64,000 bases of DNA from Nocardioides panaciterrulae. GTDB lineage: Bacteria; Actinomycetota; Actinomycetes; Propionibacteriales; Nocardioidaceae. Positions 41,109-50,049 of this stretch are shown piece by piece. The translations under genes were made by a program, and so were the position numbers. The stretch spans positions 186,001 through 250,000 of the forward strand of contig NZ_JACCBG010000001.1 in assembly GCF_013409645.1 (NCBI RefSeq), in the 5' to 3' direction. Below the pieces are notes generated by a model. That model did no database searches and was not told the origin of the DNA. It saw nothing but the letters and a program-made list of their open reading frames with translations. How positions within the stretch are numbered: position 1 is the first letter of the stretch; each line of letters opens with the position of its first letter.

Positions 41109-43738
41109 GCCGGTGGTGGGCCGGCTGGCGCCTGGCGCTCCGCCTGGCCCGGCGCGAGGCGCTGCGCGCACGGGGGCGCAGCGTGCTCGTGCTGGTGATG
41201 ATCGCGCTGCCGGTGCTGGGCGTCACGGCCGCCGACGTGCTGATGAAGACCCAGGACGTCAACACCCGGGAGTCGCTCGACCGCCGCCTGGGCCAGGCCC
41301 AGGCCCGGGTGAGCGTCCAGCCGGGCGTGGACACCGTCGTGCAGTGGATCGACCCCGACCGGACCGCGACCTCGGACGGAAGCGAGGACTCCGTCCCGCT
41401 GACCGCCCAGCAGGTCTCCCGGACACTCGGCGGCGCCCGCCTGGTCGAGGAGCGGCGCGGCCAGGTCCCGGTCACCACCGACGACGGCCGGCGCGACGTC
41501 GCGGCGACCGGGCTCGACCTGCGCGACCCGGTCACGCGCGGGCTCTACCGGCTCACCGCCGGCCGCTGGCCCGCCGCGCCGGGTGAGGTGGTGGTCAACG
41601 CCGCGCTGACTGCGCAGGGCTACTCGCTCGACGGCCGCCTCGACGTGGTGGGTCGACCGGCCGCGCGCGATCCCCGGATCGTGGGGATCGCCGAGGACGC
41701 CACCGCCCGGGACTACCCGCAGGTCGCGGGCCCGATCGGCACCTTCCACGACGACACCCCCGGCACCACCACCTGGCTGGTGGCCGGCGACCCGGTGACC
41801 TGGGACCAGGTCCGGGCGCTGAACCGGCGGGGAGCCACAGTGCTGTCGCGCGCGGTGGTCGAGGACCCGCCGCCGATGCCGCCGCAGATCCGGCAGTACG
41901 TCGACCAGTCGAACCAGTCGACCATCGCGGTCGTGGTGCTCGTCGTGGTGATGGCGCTGATCGAGGTGGTGCTGCTGGCCGGTCCGGCGTTCGCGGTCGG
42001 CGCACGCCGGCAGTCCCGCTCGCTGGCGCTGCTGGCGGCCACCGGCGGCACCCCGCCCCAGGCGCGCCGGGTCGTGCTTGCCGGCGCGGTGGTGCTCGGC
42101 GGCGTCGCCGCGCTGGTCGGCGTGGGGGCGGGAATCGGCGCCGGACGGCTGCTCGTGCCGGTGCTGCAGGCACGGTCCGGCACCTGGTTCGGCCCGTTCG
42201 AGGTGCCGTGGCGGCACCTGGCCGGCATCGCGGCGTTCGGCCTGGCCAGCGCAGTCCTCGCGGCCGCGGCGCCGGCCTGGCTGGCCTCCCGCCAGGACGT
42301 GGTCGCGGTGCTGGCCGGCCGCCGCGGGGACCGGAAGGCCTCGCTGCGCTCGCCGATCCTCGGCGTGCTGCTGCTCGGCGCCGGGGTGGCGGCCGCGGCG
42401 TACGGCGCCTCGGGCGGCGGGAGCGCCAGCGCGGCGTACCCGATCGCGGGCGCGGCCATCGTGTCGGTGCTCGGGATGGTGCTGCTCGTGCCGGTCGTGC
42501 TCGTGCTGGTCGGCCGGCTGGCCCGACGGCTGCCGCTGACCCTGCGGTACGCCGCCCGCGACGCCGCGCGACACCGCTCCCGCACCGCGCCCGCCGTCGC
42601 CGCCGTGGCCGCGACCGTGGCCGGTGTGGTCGCGCTTGGGATCGCCGTGGCCAGCGACGAGGCGCAGAACGCCGCCCACTACGACCCCTTCCTGGCCGCC
42701 GGCGCCGGCGTCGTCACGGCCCCGCAGGGGGTCCGGACGGACTGGGCCGCGATGCGGCGGGTCGTGGAGGGCGACGTCCCCGGCGCCGTCGTGGACCGGG
42801 TCCGGGGGCTGGGGACACCCGGGGACGGCTACACCGAGGTGAGCCTGGCGCGTCACCACGAGCCGTTGCTGTGGAGCTACGGGACGAGGTTCGGCGCCGA
42901 CGTGCTGGTCTCCGACGGGTCGCTGCCCGCCGGCCTCGTCGGCATCTCCGGCTCCGACCGGCGGCGGGCGGAGCGGGCGCTCGCGGCCGGTGGGTTGGTG
43001 GCGTTCACCGACCAGGGCGCGACCGACGGGCCGGTGCGGCTGCGGATCCGGATCTCGGACGATCGCGGCCGGAGACAGGGTCGACCGGTGCGGGCCACGG
43101 TCCCGGCCACCGTCGTACCGATCGGGAACACGGAAGGGGAGCCGCAGGCCGTGGTGTCCTCCGCCCTTGCCGACCGGCTCGGGCTGCGGGTGGTCCCGGT
43201 GGGGCTGACCGTGGGCGGCACCGACATCTCCGCGGCCGAGCAGGAGGCGGCCACCGAGGGGCTGGCCGCGGTCGACGACGGGGCCTCGTTCTACGTCGAG
43301 CGCGGCTACGTGCCGGACAGCTCGACGCTGATCATCGAGTGGATCCTCTTCGGGCTCGGGGCCGTGCTGATGCTCGGTGGCACGCTGACCGCGACGTTCC
43401 TGGCGCTCTCCGACGCCCGGCCCGACCTGGCCACGCTGGCCGCGGTGGGGGCCGCGCCCCGGACCCGGCGCGGGGTCGCCGCGTCGTACGCGACCTTCGT
43501 GGGGGTGGTCGGCGCGCTGCTCGGCGTGGCCGTCGGCTTCATCCCGGGGGTGGCGATCACCTATCCGCTGACCGGCGCCGACTGGTCGCCCGGCGGAGCG
43601 GGCGCCGGCGCGGCGCACTTCCTCGACGTCCCGTGGCTGCTGGTGCTCGGGCTGGTCGTCGCCCTCCCGCTGCTCACCGCCGCGGTCGTCGGGCTCTGCG
43701 TCCGCTCCCGGCTCCCCCTCGTCGCCCGGCTGGACTGA
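41105..43738 (+). CDS. FtsX-like ABC transporter permease
   Basis: An 877-residue permease with two FtsX-type domains. An N-terminal helix (SVLVLVMIALPVLGVTAADV) is followed by a large extracellular domain. The first FtsX block (about residues 275-400) contains ARRQSRSLALLAATGGTP, and the second, at the C-terminus, contains SDARPDLATLAAVGAAPRTR. About ten transmembrane segments are expected. This layout suits mechanotransmission-type exporters of antibiotics or peptides. The GTG start overlaps the ATPase stop. The transcript ends at the 23-bp inverted repeat just downstream. Confidence 0.9.
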   Translation: MSRWWAGWRLALRLARREALRARGRSVLVLVMIALPVLGVTAADVLMKTQDVNTRESLDRRLGQAQARVSVQPGVDTVVQWIDPDRTATSDGSEDSVPLTAQQVSRTLGGARLVEERRGQVPVTTDDGRRDVAATGLDLRDPVTRGLYRLTAGRWPAAPGEVVVNAALTAQGYSLDGRLDVVGRPAARDPRIVGIAEDATARDYPQVAGPIGTFHDDTPGTTTWLVAGDPVTWDQVRALNRRGATVLSRAVVEDPPPMPPQIRQYVDQSNQSTIAVVVLVVVMALIEVVLLAGPAFAVGARRQSRSLALLAATGGTPPQARRVVLAGAVVLGGVAALVGVGAGIGAGRLLVPVLQARSGTWFGPFEVPWRHLAGIAAFGLASAVLAAAAPAWLASRQDVVAVLAGRRGDRKASLRSPILGVLLLGAGVAAAAYGASGGGSASAAYPIAGAAIVSVLGMVLLVPVVLVLVGRLARRLPLTLRYAARDAARHRSRTAPAVAAVAATVAGVVALGIAVASDEAQNAAHYDPFLAAGAGVVTAPQGVRTDWAAMRRVVEGDVPGAVVDRVRGLGTPGDGYTEVSLARHHEPLLWSYGTRFGADVLVSDGSLPAGLVGISGSDRRRAERALAAGGLVAFTDQGATDGPVRLRIRISDDRGRRQGRPVRATVPATVVPIGNTEGEPQAVVSSALADRLGLRVVPVGLTVGGTDISAAEQEAATEGLAAVDDGASFYVERGYVPDSSTLIIEWILFGLGAVLMLGGTLTATFLALSDARPDLATLAAVGAAPRTRRGVAASYATFVGVVGALLGVAVGFIPGVAITYPLTGADWSPGGAGAGAAHFLDVPWLLVLGLVVALPLLTAAVVGLCVRSRLPLVARLD

Positions 43739-43747
43739 GGCCTTTGG

Positions 43748-43810
43748 GGTAGTCCGTGACGTTTGGGTCGCCTTACTGACGAGTAACCGACCCAAACGTC
43801 ACGGACTACC
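43748..43810 (+). terminator. Long perfect inverted repeat, terminator
   Basis: A 23-bp arm beginning GGTAGTCCGTGACG (43748-43770) pairs exactly with 43788-43810, and TTACT/AGTAA pairs further inside around a GACG loop. It starts ten bases after the permease stop. There is a pyrimidine-rich stretch (CTCTTCT) on the 3' side. Confidence 0.8.
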
Positions 43811-43832
43811 TCTTCTATCCGACCCAACTAAA

Positions 43833-43870
43833 AGTCAGGCTTGACTGTTTGTTGCTGTCGGGCGGATGCT
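43833..43870 (+). promoter_or_regulatory. Promoter and operator of the Atu-like operon
   Basis: TTGACT (43841-43846), 18 bases, GATGCT (43865-43870), then seven bases to the GTG at 43877. AGTCA-GGCT-TGACT (43833-43846) is a dyad over the -35 box, well placed for repression by the TetR protein encoded first. Confidence 0.6.
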
Positions 43871-43876
43871 GGCGGG

Positions 43877-44506
43877 GTGAGCAGCCAGGCGGGGACCGTG
43901 CGGGTGCCCCAGGAGGAGCGGACCCGGGCGATGCGGGCCCGGCTGCTCGAGGCCACGGTCGAGTGCCTGGTCGAGCGTGGCTTCGGCGGGACCTCGACCA
44001 CGCTGGTCTCCGAGCGGGCCGGGGTCAGCCGGGGCGCCCAGCTGCACCACTTCCCGACCAAGAACGCGCTGGTGGTCGCCGCGGTCGAGCACCTCACCGA
44101 CGTCCGGGCGGCCGAGCTGGAGAAGGCGGCGGCCGCGCTGCCGACCGGGCCGCGGCGCACCCGCGCGGTGCTCCAGATGCTCGCCGACCACTTCACCTCC
44201 CCGGTCTTCACCGCGGCCCTCGAGCTGTGGGTGGCGGCCCGGACCGACCCGGCGCTGCTGGCGGCGGTCGCACCGCTGGAGCAGCGGGTGGGCCGCGAGA
44301 CCCACCGGCTCACCGTCGACCTGCTCGAGGCCGACGAGGCCCGGCCGGGCGTGCGCGAGCTGGTGCAGGCCACGCTCGACCTGGTCCGCGGCCTGGGCCT
44401 GGCCAACACCATCACCGACGACGTCCGGCGCCGGCACCGGATCCTCGACCAGTGGGCGGCCACCCTCGACGCCGCGCTCGGCGCCACCCCGCAGGAGGAC
44501 GCATGA
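43877..44506 (+). CDS. TetR family regulator of the Atu-like operon
   Basis: A 209-residue protein. The DNA-binding part is standard: TRAMRARLLEATVECLVERG, then TLVSERAGVSRGAQLHHFPT. The C-terminal part carries a helical ligand domain of the TetR_C type. The GTG start has leaderless spacing from GATGCT. The next gene overlaps by four bases (ATGA), and the rest of the operon follows with overlaps or short gaps up to 53176. It is likely to repress the operon through the dyad over its own -35 region and respond to a pathway acyl-CoA; the ligand is unknown. Confidence 0.88.
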   Translation: MSSQAGTVRVPQEERTRAMRARLLEATVECLVERGFGGTSTTLVSERAGVSRGAQLHHFPTKNALVVAAVEHLTDVRAAELEKAAAALPTGPRRTRAVLQMLADHFTSPVFTAALELWVAARTDPALLAAVAPLEQRVGRETHRLTVDLLEADEARPGVRELVQATLDLVRGLGLANTITDDVRRRHRILDQWAATLDAALGATPQEDA

Positions 44507-45312
44507 CCGCCACCAGCAGCCTGCTCGACGACCTGCTGGCCGACCTCGCCGCGGAGGGCGACCGGCTCCGCGACACGGTGGCCGGGCTCGACGACTCCGC
44601 CGACGGCGGCTGGCACACCCCGACCCCGGCGGCCGGCTGGGACGTCGCCGCCCAGGTCGCCCACCTCGCGTGGACCGACGAGGCGGCCACCGCCGCCGCC
44701 ACCGACAAGGCGGCCTGGGACGCGCTGGTGCGGCAGGCCCTCGGCGACCCCGACGGGTTCGTGGACGCCGAGGCGCACCGGCTCGCCGCGCTCCCGGCCG
44801 CCGACCTGCTCGCCCGCTGGGACCGGGGGCGGACGACGCTGGCGAAGGCGCTCCACGACTACCCCTCGGGGCAGAAGATGCCGTGGTTCGGCCCGCCGAT
44901 GGCGCCGGCGTCGATGGCGACCGCCCGGTTCATGGAGACCTGGGCACACGCGCTCGACGTGTACGACGCGCTCGGCGCCGCCCGGCCCGAGCCCACCGAC
45001 CGGATCCGGCACGTGGCCCACCTCGGCGTGCGGACCAGGGACTTCGCGTTCGGCACCCACGGGCTCGAGCCGCCGGCCGGCGAGTTCCGCGTCGAGCTCG
45101 TCGCCCCGTCCGGGGCGCTGTGGACCTGGGGTCCCGAGGGCGCCGACCAGCGGGTCAGCGGCCCGGCGTACGACTTCTGCCTGCTGGTCACCCGGCGCGT
45201 GCACCGCGACGACACCGACCTGGTCGCCGCCGGGGCGGACGCGGAGCGCTGGCTCGGCCTGGCGCAGGCGTTCGCGGGCCCGCCCGGCGAGGGGCGCGGC
45301 CGGCGTGGCTGA
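44503..45312 (+). CDS. TIGR03084 family metal-binding protein (DinB/MDMPI-like)
   Basis: A 269-residue protein of the DinB-like, mycothiol-dependent maleylpyruvate isomerase superfamily. The N-terminal four-helix part has AGWDVAAQVAHLAWTDEA near residue 50 and METWAHALDVYDALGAARP near residue 145, whose histidines would bind a metal with HVAHLGVRTRDFAF. A C-terminal domain follows. The function of this subgroup is unknown. Its place between the TetR and AtuA genes with overlaps on both sides shows that it belongs to the pathway, perhaps using mycothiol as cofactor. Confidence 0.82.
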   Translation: MTATSSLLDDLLADLAAEGDRLRDTVAGLDDSADGGWHTPTPAAGWDVAAQVAHLAWTDEAATAAATDKAAWDALVRQALGDPDGFVDAEAHRLAALPAADLLARWDRGRTTLAKALHDYPSGQKMPWFGPPMAPASMATARFMETWAHALDVYDALGAARPEPTDRIRHVAHLGVRTRDFAFGTHGLEPPAGEFRVELVAPSGALWTWGPEGADQRVSGPAYDFCLLVTRRVHRDDTDLVAAGADAERWLGLAQAFAGPPGEGRGRRG

Positions 45313-47110
45313 CCCGATGACTGACACGGTGACTGACCCGGGGGCTGACCCGATGACTGACCCGGGGACCGGCCCGCTGCTCGTCGGCAACTGCTCGGGC
45401 TTCTACGGCGACCGGCTCTCGGCGATGCGCGAGATGCTCGAGGGCTCGGTCGGGGGGCGACCCCTCGACGTGCTCACCGGCGACTACCTGGCCGAGCTCA
45501 CGATGCTGATCCTGGGCAAGGACACGCTCAAGGACCCCTCCCTCGGCTACGCGCGGACCTTCGTCCGGCAGGCCGAGGACTGCCTCGGGCTGGCGCTCGA
45601 ACGGGGGGTCCGGATCGTCGCCAACGCCGGCGGCCTCAACCCCGCCGGCCTGGCGCGGCGGCTGCGCGAGGTCGCGGCCGGCCTCGGCCTCGACGTCGCG
45701 GTCGCGCACGTCGAGGGTGACGACCTGCGTCCGGTCGCGGCGGAGCACGGCTGGGCGGGCGCGCTCACCGCCAACGCCTACCTGGGCGGCTTCGGCATCG
45801 CCGCCGCCCTGCGCGGCGGCGCGGACGTCGTGGTCACCGGCCGGGTCACCGACGCCTCGCTGGTGGTGGGGCCCGCGGTCGCCCACTTCGGCTGGACGCC
45901 GGAGTGCTACGACGAGCTCGCGGGCGCCGTCGTGGCTGGGCACGTCCTGGAGTGCGGGACGCAGGCGACCGGCGGCAACTTCTCCGGCTTCCTGGGCCTG
46001 GCTCGCGCCGGCGCGCTGTCCCGGCCGCTCGGCTTCCCGGTGGCCGAGCTCGCCGCCGACGGGTCCAGCGTGATCACCAGGGCAGACGGCGCCGGCGGCG
46101 CGGTCACCGTCGACACCGTGACCGCCCAGCTGGTCTACGAGGTCCAGTCGACCCACTACCTCGGCCCCGACGTCACCACCGAGCTCGACTCGGTCCGCCT
46201 CGAGCAGGTCGGACCGGACCGGGTCGCGGTCACCGGGGTGCGGGGGACGGCGCCGCCGGAGCGGCTGAAGGTCTGCCTCAACGAGCTCGGCGGGTGGCGC
46301 AACACGGTGGAGTTCGTGCTCACCGGACTGGAGGTCGAGGAGAAGGAGCGGTGGCTGCGCGACCAGCTCGGCCCCGCGCTGACCGCCGCGTCCGTGTCCT
46401 GGACCCGCGGGTCGTTCCCGGCCGAGGACGCGGCCACCGAGGAGGGTGCGTCCTGCCTGCTGCGGTGCACGGTCATGGACCCCTCCCCGGACCCGTGCGG
46501 CAAGGCGTTCACCGGCCCCGCGGTCGAGCTCGCGCTCGCGTCGTACCCCGGCTTCACGATGACCGGCCCGCCCGCCGCGCCCACGCCGTACGGCGTCTAC
46601 CGGGCGGCGTTCGTCGACCGCGGGGCGCTCACGCACACCGTCGTGCACGCCGACGGCCGTCGTGAGGTCGTGCCCGACCCGGAGACGTTCGGCGAGGTGC
46701 CGCCCGACGCCGGCCGGCGGCCCTCGCCGTACCCCGCCCCCGCCGACTCGCTCAACCGCCGCCTGCCGCTGGGCACCTTCGTGCACGCCCGCTCCGGCGA
46801 CAAGGGCGGCGACGCGAACCTCGGGCTGTGGGTCGCGCACGAGGGCCCCGGCCACCCCGAGAAGTACGACGCGCGGGTCACCTGGCTGGCCAAGCTGATC
46901 ACCCCGAAGAAGATCCGCGAGCTGGTCCCCGAGGCGGCCGACCTCGAGATCGACGTCTACGTGCTGCCGAACCTCGGCGCGGTCAACGTGGTGCTCCGCG
47001 GGCTGCTCGGCGCCGGGGTGGCCGCCTCGACCCGCTTCGACCCGCAGGCCAAGGGGCTCGGGGAGTGGGTCCGCTCGCGGATGGTGCACATCCAGGAGGG
47101 ACTGCTGTGA
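45305..47110 (+). CDS. atuA: AtuA family protein (acyclic terpene utilisation)
   Basis: A 601-residue protein. The AtuA N-terminal domain (residues about 20-460) shows NCSGFYGDRLSAMREML, DYLAELTMLILGKD, LTANAYLGGFGIAAAL and TGRVTDASLVVGPA. The C-terminal AtuA-like ferredoxin-fold domain begins about residue 480 with GTFVHARSGDKGGDANLG. AtuA is required for growth on citronellol in Pseudomonas but its reaction is not established. The start overlaps the upstream gene by eight bases. The first 20 residues are a degenerate TDP repeat, so an ATG at 45317 may be the true start. It lies with two dehydrogenases and a biotin-dependent carboxylase, as in Atu and Liu operons. Confidence 0.88.
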   Translation: MADPMTDTVTDPGADPMTDPGTGPLLVGNCSGFYGDRLSAMREMLEGSVGGRPLDVLTGDYLAELTMLILGKDTLKDPSLGYARTFVRQAEDCLGLALERGVRIVANAGGLNPAGLARRLREVAAGLGLDVAVAHVEGDDLRPVAAEHGWAGALTANAYLGGFGIAAALRGGADVVVTGRVTDASLVVGPAVAHFGWTPECYDELAGAVVAGHVLECGTQATGGNFSGFLGLARAGALSRPLGFPVAELAADGSSVITRADGAGGAVTVDTVTAQLVYEVQSTHYLGPDVTTELDSVRLEQVGPDRVAVTGVRGTAPPERLKVCLNELGGWRNTVEFVLTGLEVEEKERWLRDQLGPALTAASVSWTRGSFPAEDAATEEGASCLLRCTVMDPSPDPCGKAFTGPAVELALASYPGFTMTGPPAAPTPYGVYRAAFVDRGALTHTVVHADGRREVVPDPETFGEVPPDAGRRPSPYPAPADSLNRRLPLGTFVHARSGDKGGDANLGLWVAHEGPGHPEKYDARVTWLAKLITPKKIRELVPEAADLEIDVYVLPNLGAVNVVLRGLLGAGVAASTRFDPQAKGLGEWVRSRMVHIQEGLL

Positions 47111-47120
47111 CCCGGAGCGC

Positions 47121-48320
47121 GTGCTGCTGCCGGCCCCAGAGCCCGGGGGCCCGGTCGTGACCGCCGAGCGCGACGCCCTGCGCGCGACCGCGGCCGAGTT
47201 CGTACGCCGGGAGGTGGCACCGCACCTCGACGGCTGGGAGGACGCGGGCTCGGTCCCGCGCGCGCTGCACGCCAAGGCGGCCCGCCAGGGGCTGCTCGGC
47301 GTCTCGTTCCCCGAGGCCGTCGGCGGCGAGGGCGGCGACCTGCTGGACTCGGTCGCGCTGCAGGAGGCGATGTTCGAGGCCGGCGCCTCCAGCGGGCTGA
47401 TGGCGGCGCTGTTCACCGGCGGCATCGCGCTGCCGCACCTCGCGGCCTCCGGCGACGCCGACCTGGTCGACCGGTTCGTCCGCCCGACCCTGGCCGGGGC
47501 GACGATCGGCGCGCTCGCGATCACCGAGCCCGGCGGCGGCTCCGACGTCGCGGGCCTCCGCACGACCGCCGTGCGGGACGGCGGGGAGTACGTGGTCAAC
47601 GGCACCAAGACGTTCATCACCAGCGGGGTCCGGGCGGACTTCGTGACCACCGCCGTCCGCACCGGCGGGCCGGCCGGCCCCGGGGGTGGCCACGCGGGCA
47701 TCTCGCTGCTCGTCGTCGAGAAGGGCACGCCGGGCTTCACCGTCGACCGGGCGCTGGGCAAGATGGGCTGGCACTGCTCCGACACCGCCGAGCTGTCCTT
47801 CGTCGACGCGCGGGTCCCGGTGGCCAACCTGGTCGGCGCGGAGAACTCCGGCTTCTACCAGATCGCCGAGCAGTTCGTCGTCGAGCGGATCGCGCTGGCG
47901 GTGCACGCCTACGGCATCGCGGCCCGCAGCCTGGCGCTGACCGCGGCGTACTGCCGCGACCGCGAGACCTTCGGCAGGCCGCTGGTCGCCAACCAGGTGG
48001 TCCGGCACAAGCTCGTCGAGATGCACCGGCAGGTCGAGGTCGCCCGCACGTACACCCGCGAGGTGGCCCGGCGCCACGTCCTGCACACCCGGGGGCAGGG
48101 CGAGAACGTCGTCGCCGAGGCCTGCCTGGCCAAGCAGACCGCCTGCGACGCCGCCACCCACGTCTGTCACGAGGCGGTCCAGCTGCACGGCGGGGCCGGC
48201 TACCTGCACGGGACCGAGGTGGAGCGGCACTACCGCGACGCCCGGATCCTGCCGATCGGAGGAGGAGCGACCGAGGTGCTGACCGATCTGGCCGCACGGC
48301 TGTTGGGCTACACACCGTGA
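47121..48320 (+). CDS. Acyl-CoA dehydrogenase
   Basis: A dehydrogenase of up to 399 residues. Typical motifs: AITEPGGGSDVAGLRT, GTKTFITSG, then MGWHCSDTAELSF and LHGGAGYLHGTEVERHYRDA. At the usual catalytic-glutamate position near the C-terminus (IYEGT in many members) this protein reads IGGGATEVL, so the base is probably the glutamate in QFVVERIALA. That matches the helix-G location used by isovaleryl-CoA dehydrogenase and suggests a branched substrate. The start is GTG at 47121, or possibly GTG at 47157 (VTAERDALR). Ten bases separate it from atuA, and its stop overlaps the carboxylase subunit gene. Confidence 0.88.
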   Translation: MLLPAPEPGGPVVTAERDALRATAAEFVRREVAPHLDGWEDAGSVPRALHAKAARQGLLGVSFPEAVGGEGGDLLDSVALQEAMFEAGASSGLMAALFTGGIALPHLAASGDADLVDRFVRPTLAGATIGALAITEPGGGSDVAGLRTTAVRDGGEYVVNGTKTFITSGVRADFVTTAVRTGGPAGPGGGHAGISLLVVEKGTPGFTVDRALGKMGWHCSDTAELSFVDARVPVANLVGAENSGFYQIAEQFVVERIALAVHAYGIAARSLALTAAYCRDRETFGRPLVANQVVRHKLVEMHRQVEVARTYTREVARRHVLHTRGQGENVVAEACLAKQTACDAATHVCHEAVQLHGGAGYLHGTEVERHYRDARILPIGGGATEVLTDLAARLLGYTP

Positions 48321-49975
48321 CCGCGGACGCGGTGGTCGAGCCCGCCGAGCCGGCCGAGCCCGCCGAGCCTGCCGAGCCCACGAACCGGGAGGCGATGCTG
48401 GAGAAGCTCGCCGCCCTCGACGCCGAGCACGCGAAGGCGGTCGCCGGCGGCGGGGAGAAGTACGTCGAGCGGCACCACGCCCGCGGCCGGCTGCTGCCCC
48501 GGGAGCGGATCGAGCTGCTGGTCGACGAGGGCTCGGCGTTCCTGGAGCTGAGCCCGCTCGCGGGCTGGGGCTCGGACTTCACCGTCGGCGCCAGCGTGGT
48601 CACCGGCATCGGCGTGGTCGAGGGCGTCGAGTGCCTGATCACCGCCAACGACCCGACCGTGAAGGGCGGCGCGAGCAACCCGTGGACGGTCAAGAAGATC
48701 TTCCGCGCCTCGCAGATCGCCGAGGAGAACGGGCTGCCGACGATCTCGCTGGTGGAGTCCGGCGGCGCCGACCTGCCGACCCAGAAGGAGATCTTCATCC
48801 CGGGCGGTCGGCTGTTCCGCGACCTAACCCGGGCCAGTGCCCGCAAGCAGCCGACGATCGCGCTGGTCTTCGGCAACTCCACCGCCGGCGGCGCCTACGT
48901 GCCGGGCATGAGCGACTACACGGTGATGGTCAAGGAGCAGGCCAAGGTGTTCCTCGGCGGCCCGCCGCTGGTGAAGATGGCGACCGGCGAGGAGTCCGAC
49001 GACGAGTCGCTCGGCGGCGCCGAGATGCACGCGCGGACCTCGGGCCTGGCCGACTACCTCGCCGAGGACGAGCGCGACGCGATCCGGATCGGCCGCCGGA
49101 TCGTGGCCCGGCTCAACTGGCGCAAGGCGTACTCCCCGGAGCATGTCTCGGGGCAGGGCCCGGGGCACGTCCCGGCGTACGCCGAGCCGGACCGGGACCC
49201 CGAGGGGCTCCTGGACCTGATCCCGACCGACCTGAGGGAGCCGTTCGACCCCCGCGAGGTGATCGCCCGCGTGGTCGACGGCGCCGGCCCCGGCAACGAG
49301 GTCGCCTTCGACGAGTTCAAGCCGCTCTACGGCCCGAGCCTGGTCACCGGCTGGGCGCGGCTCCACGGCCGGCCGGTCGGCATCCTCGCCAACGCCCAGG
49401 GCGTGCTGTTCTCCGAGGAGGCGCAGAAGGCGACGCAGTTCATCCAGCTCGCCAACCAGGTCGACACCCCGCTGCTGTTCCTGCACAACACCACCGGCTA
49501 CATGGTCGGCAAGGAGTACGAGCAGGGCGGCATCATCAAGCACGGCGCGATGATGATCAACGCGGTCAGCAACAGCACCGTGCCGCACCTCTCGATCATC
49601 ATGGGCGCCTCCTACGGCGCCGGGAACTACGGCATGAACGGCCGCGCCTACGACCCCCGGTTCCTGTTCACCTGGCCCAGCGCCAAGTCCGCGGTGATGG
49701 GGCCGGCCCAGCTCGCCGGCGTGCTGTCGATCGTCGCCCGGGCCGCCGCCGAGGCGCGCGGCAAGGAGTACGACGAGGCCGGCGACGCCGCGATGCGCGA
49801 GTTCGTCGAGGCCCAGGTCGAGGAGCAGAGCCTGCCGTTCTTCCTCTCCGGGCTGCTCTACGACGACGGGGTGATCGACCCGCGCGACACCCGCACCGTG
49901 CTGGGCATCTGCCTGTCGGTCATCGAGAACAAGCCCTACGCCGGCACCGACCGATTCGGGGTGTTCCGACCGTGA
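48317..49975 (+). CDS. Acyl-CoA carboxylase, carboxyltransferase (beta) subunit
   Basis: A 552-residue carboxyltransferase that moves the carboxyl group from biotin to an acyl-CoA. The family features are LVESGGADLP, FGNSTAGGAYVPGMSDY and MVKEQAKVFLGGPPLVKMAT in the N-terminal half, then FLHNTTGYMVGKEYEQGG and GASYGAGNYGMNGRAYDP in the second half. These resemble 3-methylcrotonyl-CoA and geranyl-CoA carboxylase beta chains (LiuB/AtuC), and the two cannot be separated here. The N-terminus carries a repeated EPAEP stretch (residues 8-22). The GTG overlaps the dehydrogenase stop. The partner biotin subunit is two reading frames downstream. Confidence 0.9.
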   Translation: MTADAVVEPAEPAEPAEPAEPTNREAMLEKLAALDAEHAKAVAGGGEKYVERHHARGRLLPRERIELLVDEGSAFLELSPLAGWGSDFTVGASVVTGIGVVEGVECLITANDPTVKGGASNPWTVKKIFRASQIAEENGLPTISLVESGGADLPTQKEIFIPGGRLFRDLTRASARKQPTIALVFGNSTAGGAYVPGMSDYTVMVKEQAKVFLGGPPLVKMATGEESDDESLGGAEMHARTSGLADYLAEDERDAIRIGRRIVARLNWRKAYSPEHVSGQGPGHVPAYAEPDRDPEGLLDLIPTDLREPFDPREVIARVVDGAGPGNEVAFDEFKPLYGPSLVTGWARLHGRPVGILANAQGVLFSEEAQKATQFIQLANQVDTPLLFLHNTTGYMVGKEYEQGGIIKHGAMMINAVSNSTVPHLSIIMGASYGAGNYGMNGRAYDPRFLFTWPSAKSAVMGPAQLAGVLSIVARAAAEARGKEYDEAGDAAMREFVEAQVEEQSLPFFLSGLLYDDGVIDPRDTRTVLGICLSVIENKPYAGTDRFGVFRP

Positions 49976-50049
49976 TCAAGCGAGCAGCGGCGTGGGAGGA
50001 ACGAGCGCCGCGACGGGCGCGTCGGGACCCAGTGAGGTGGGAGAAGTGA
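49972..50049 (+). CDS. 25-codon mini-ORF linking the two carboxylase subunits
   Basis: An open frame that starts GTG on the carboxyltransferase stop (GTGA) and ends TGA on the start of the biotin subunit gene (GTGA). The peptide would be basic (MIKRAAAWEERAPRRARRD, then PVRWEK). It exactly fills the 70-bp gap between the two genes. It may be a coupling device that keeps subunit ratios constant rather than a functional peptide. The biotin subunit gene also has its own GGAG site. Confidence 0.5.
   Translation: MIKRAAAWEERAPRRARRDPVRWEK

Noticed and set aside
48317..49975. Assignment of the carboxylase specifically as geranyl-CoA or 3-methylcrotonyl-CoA carboxylase
   Set aside because: The two differ in a few active-site residues that cannot be placed reliably without an alignment, and the hydratase that would settle the pathway is missing.
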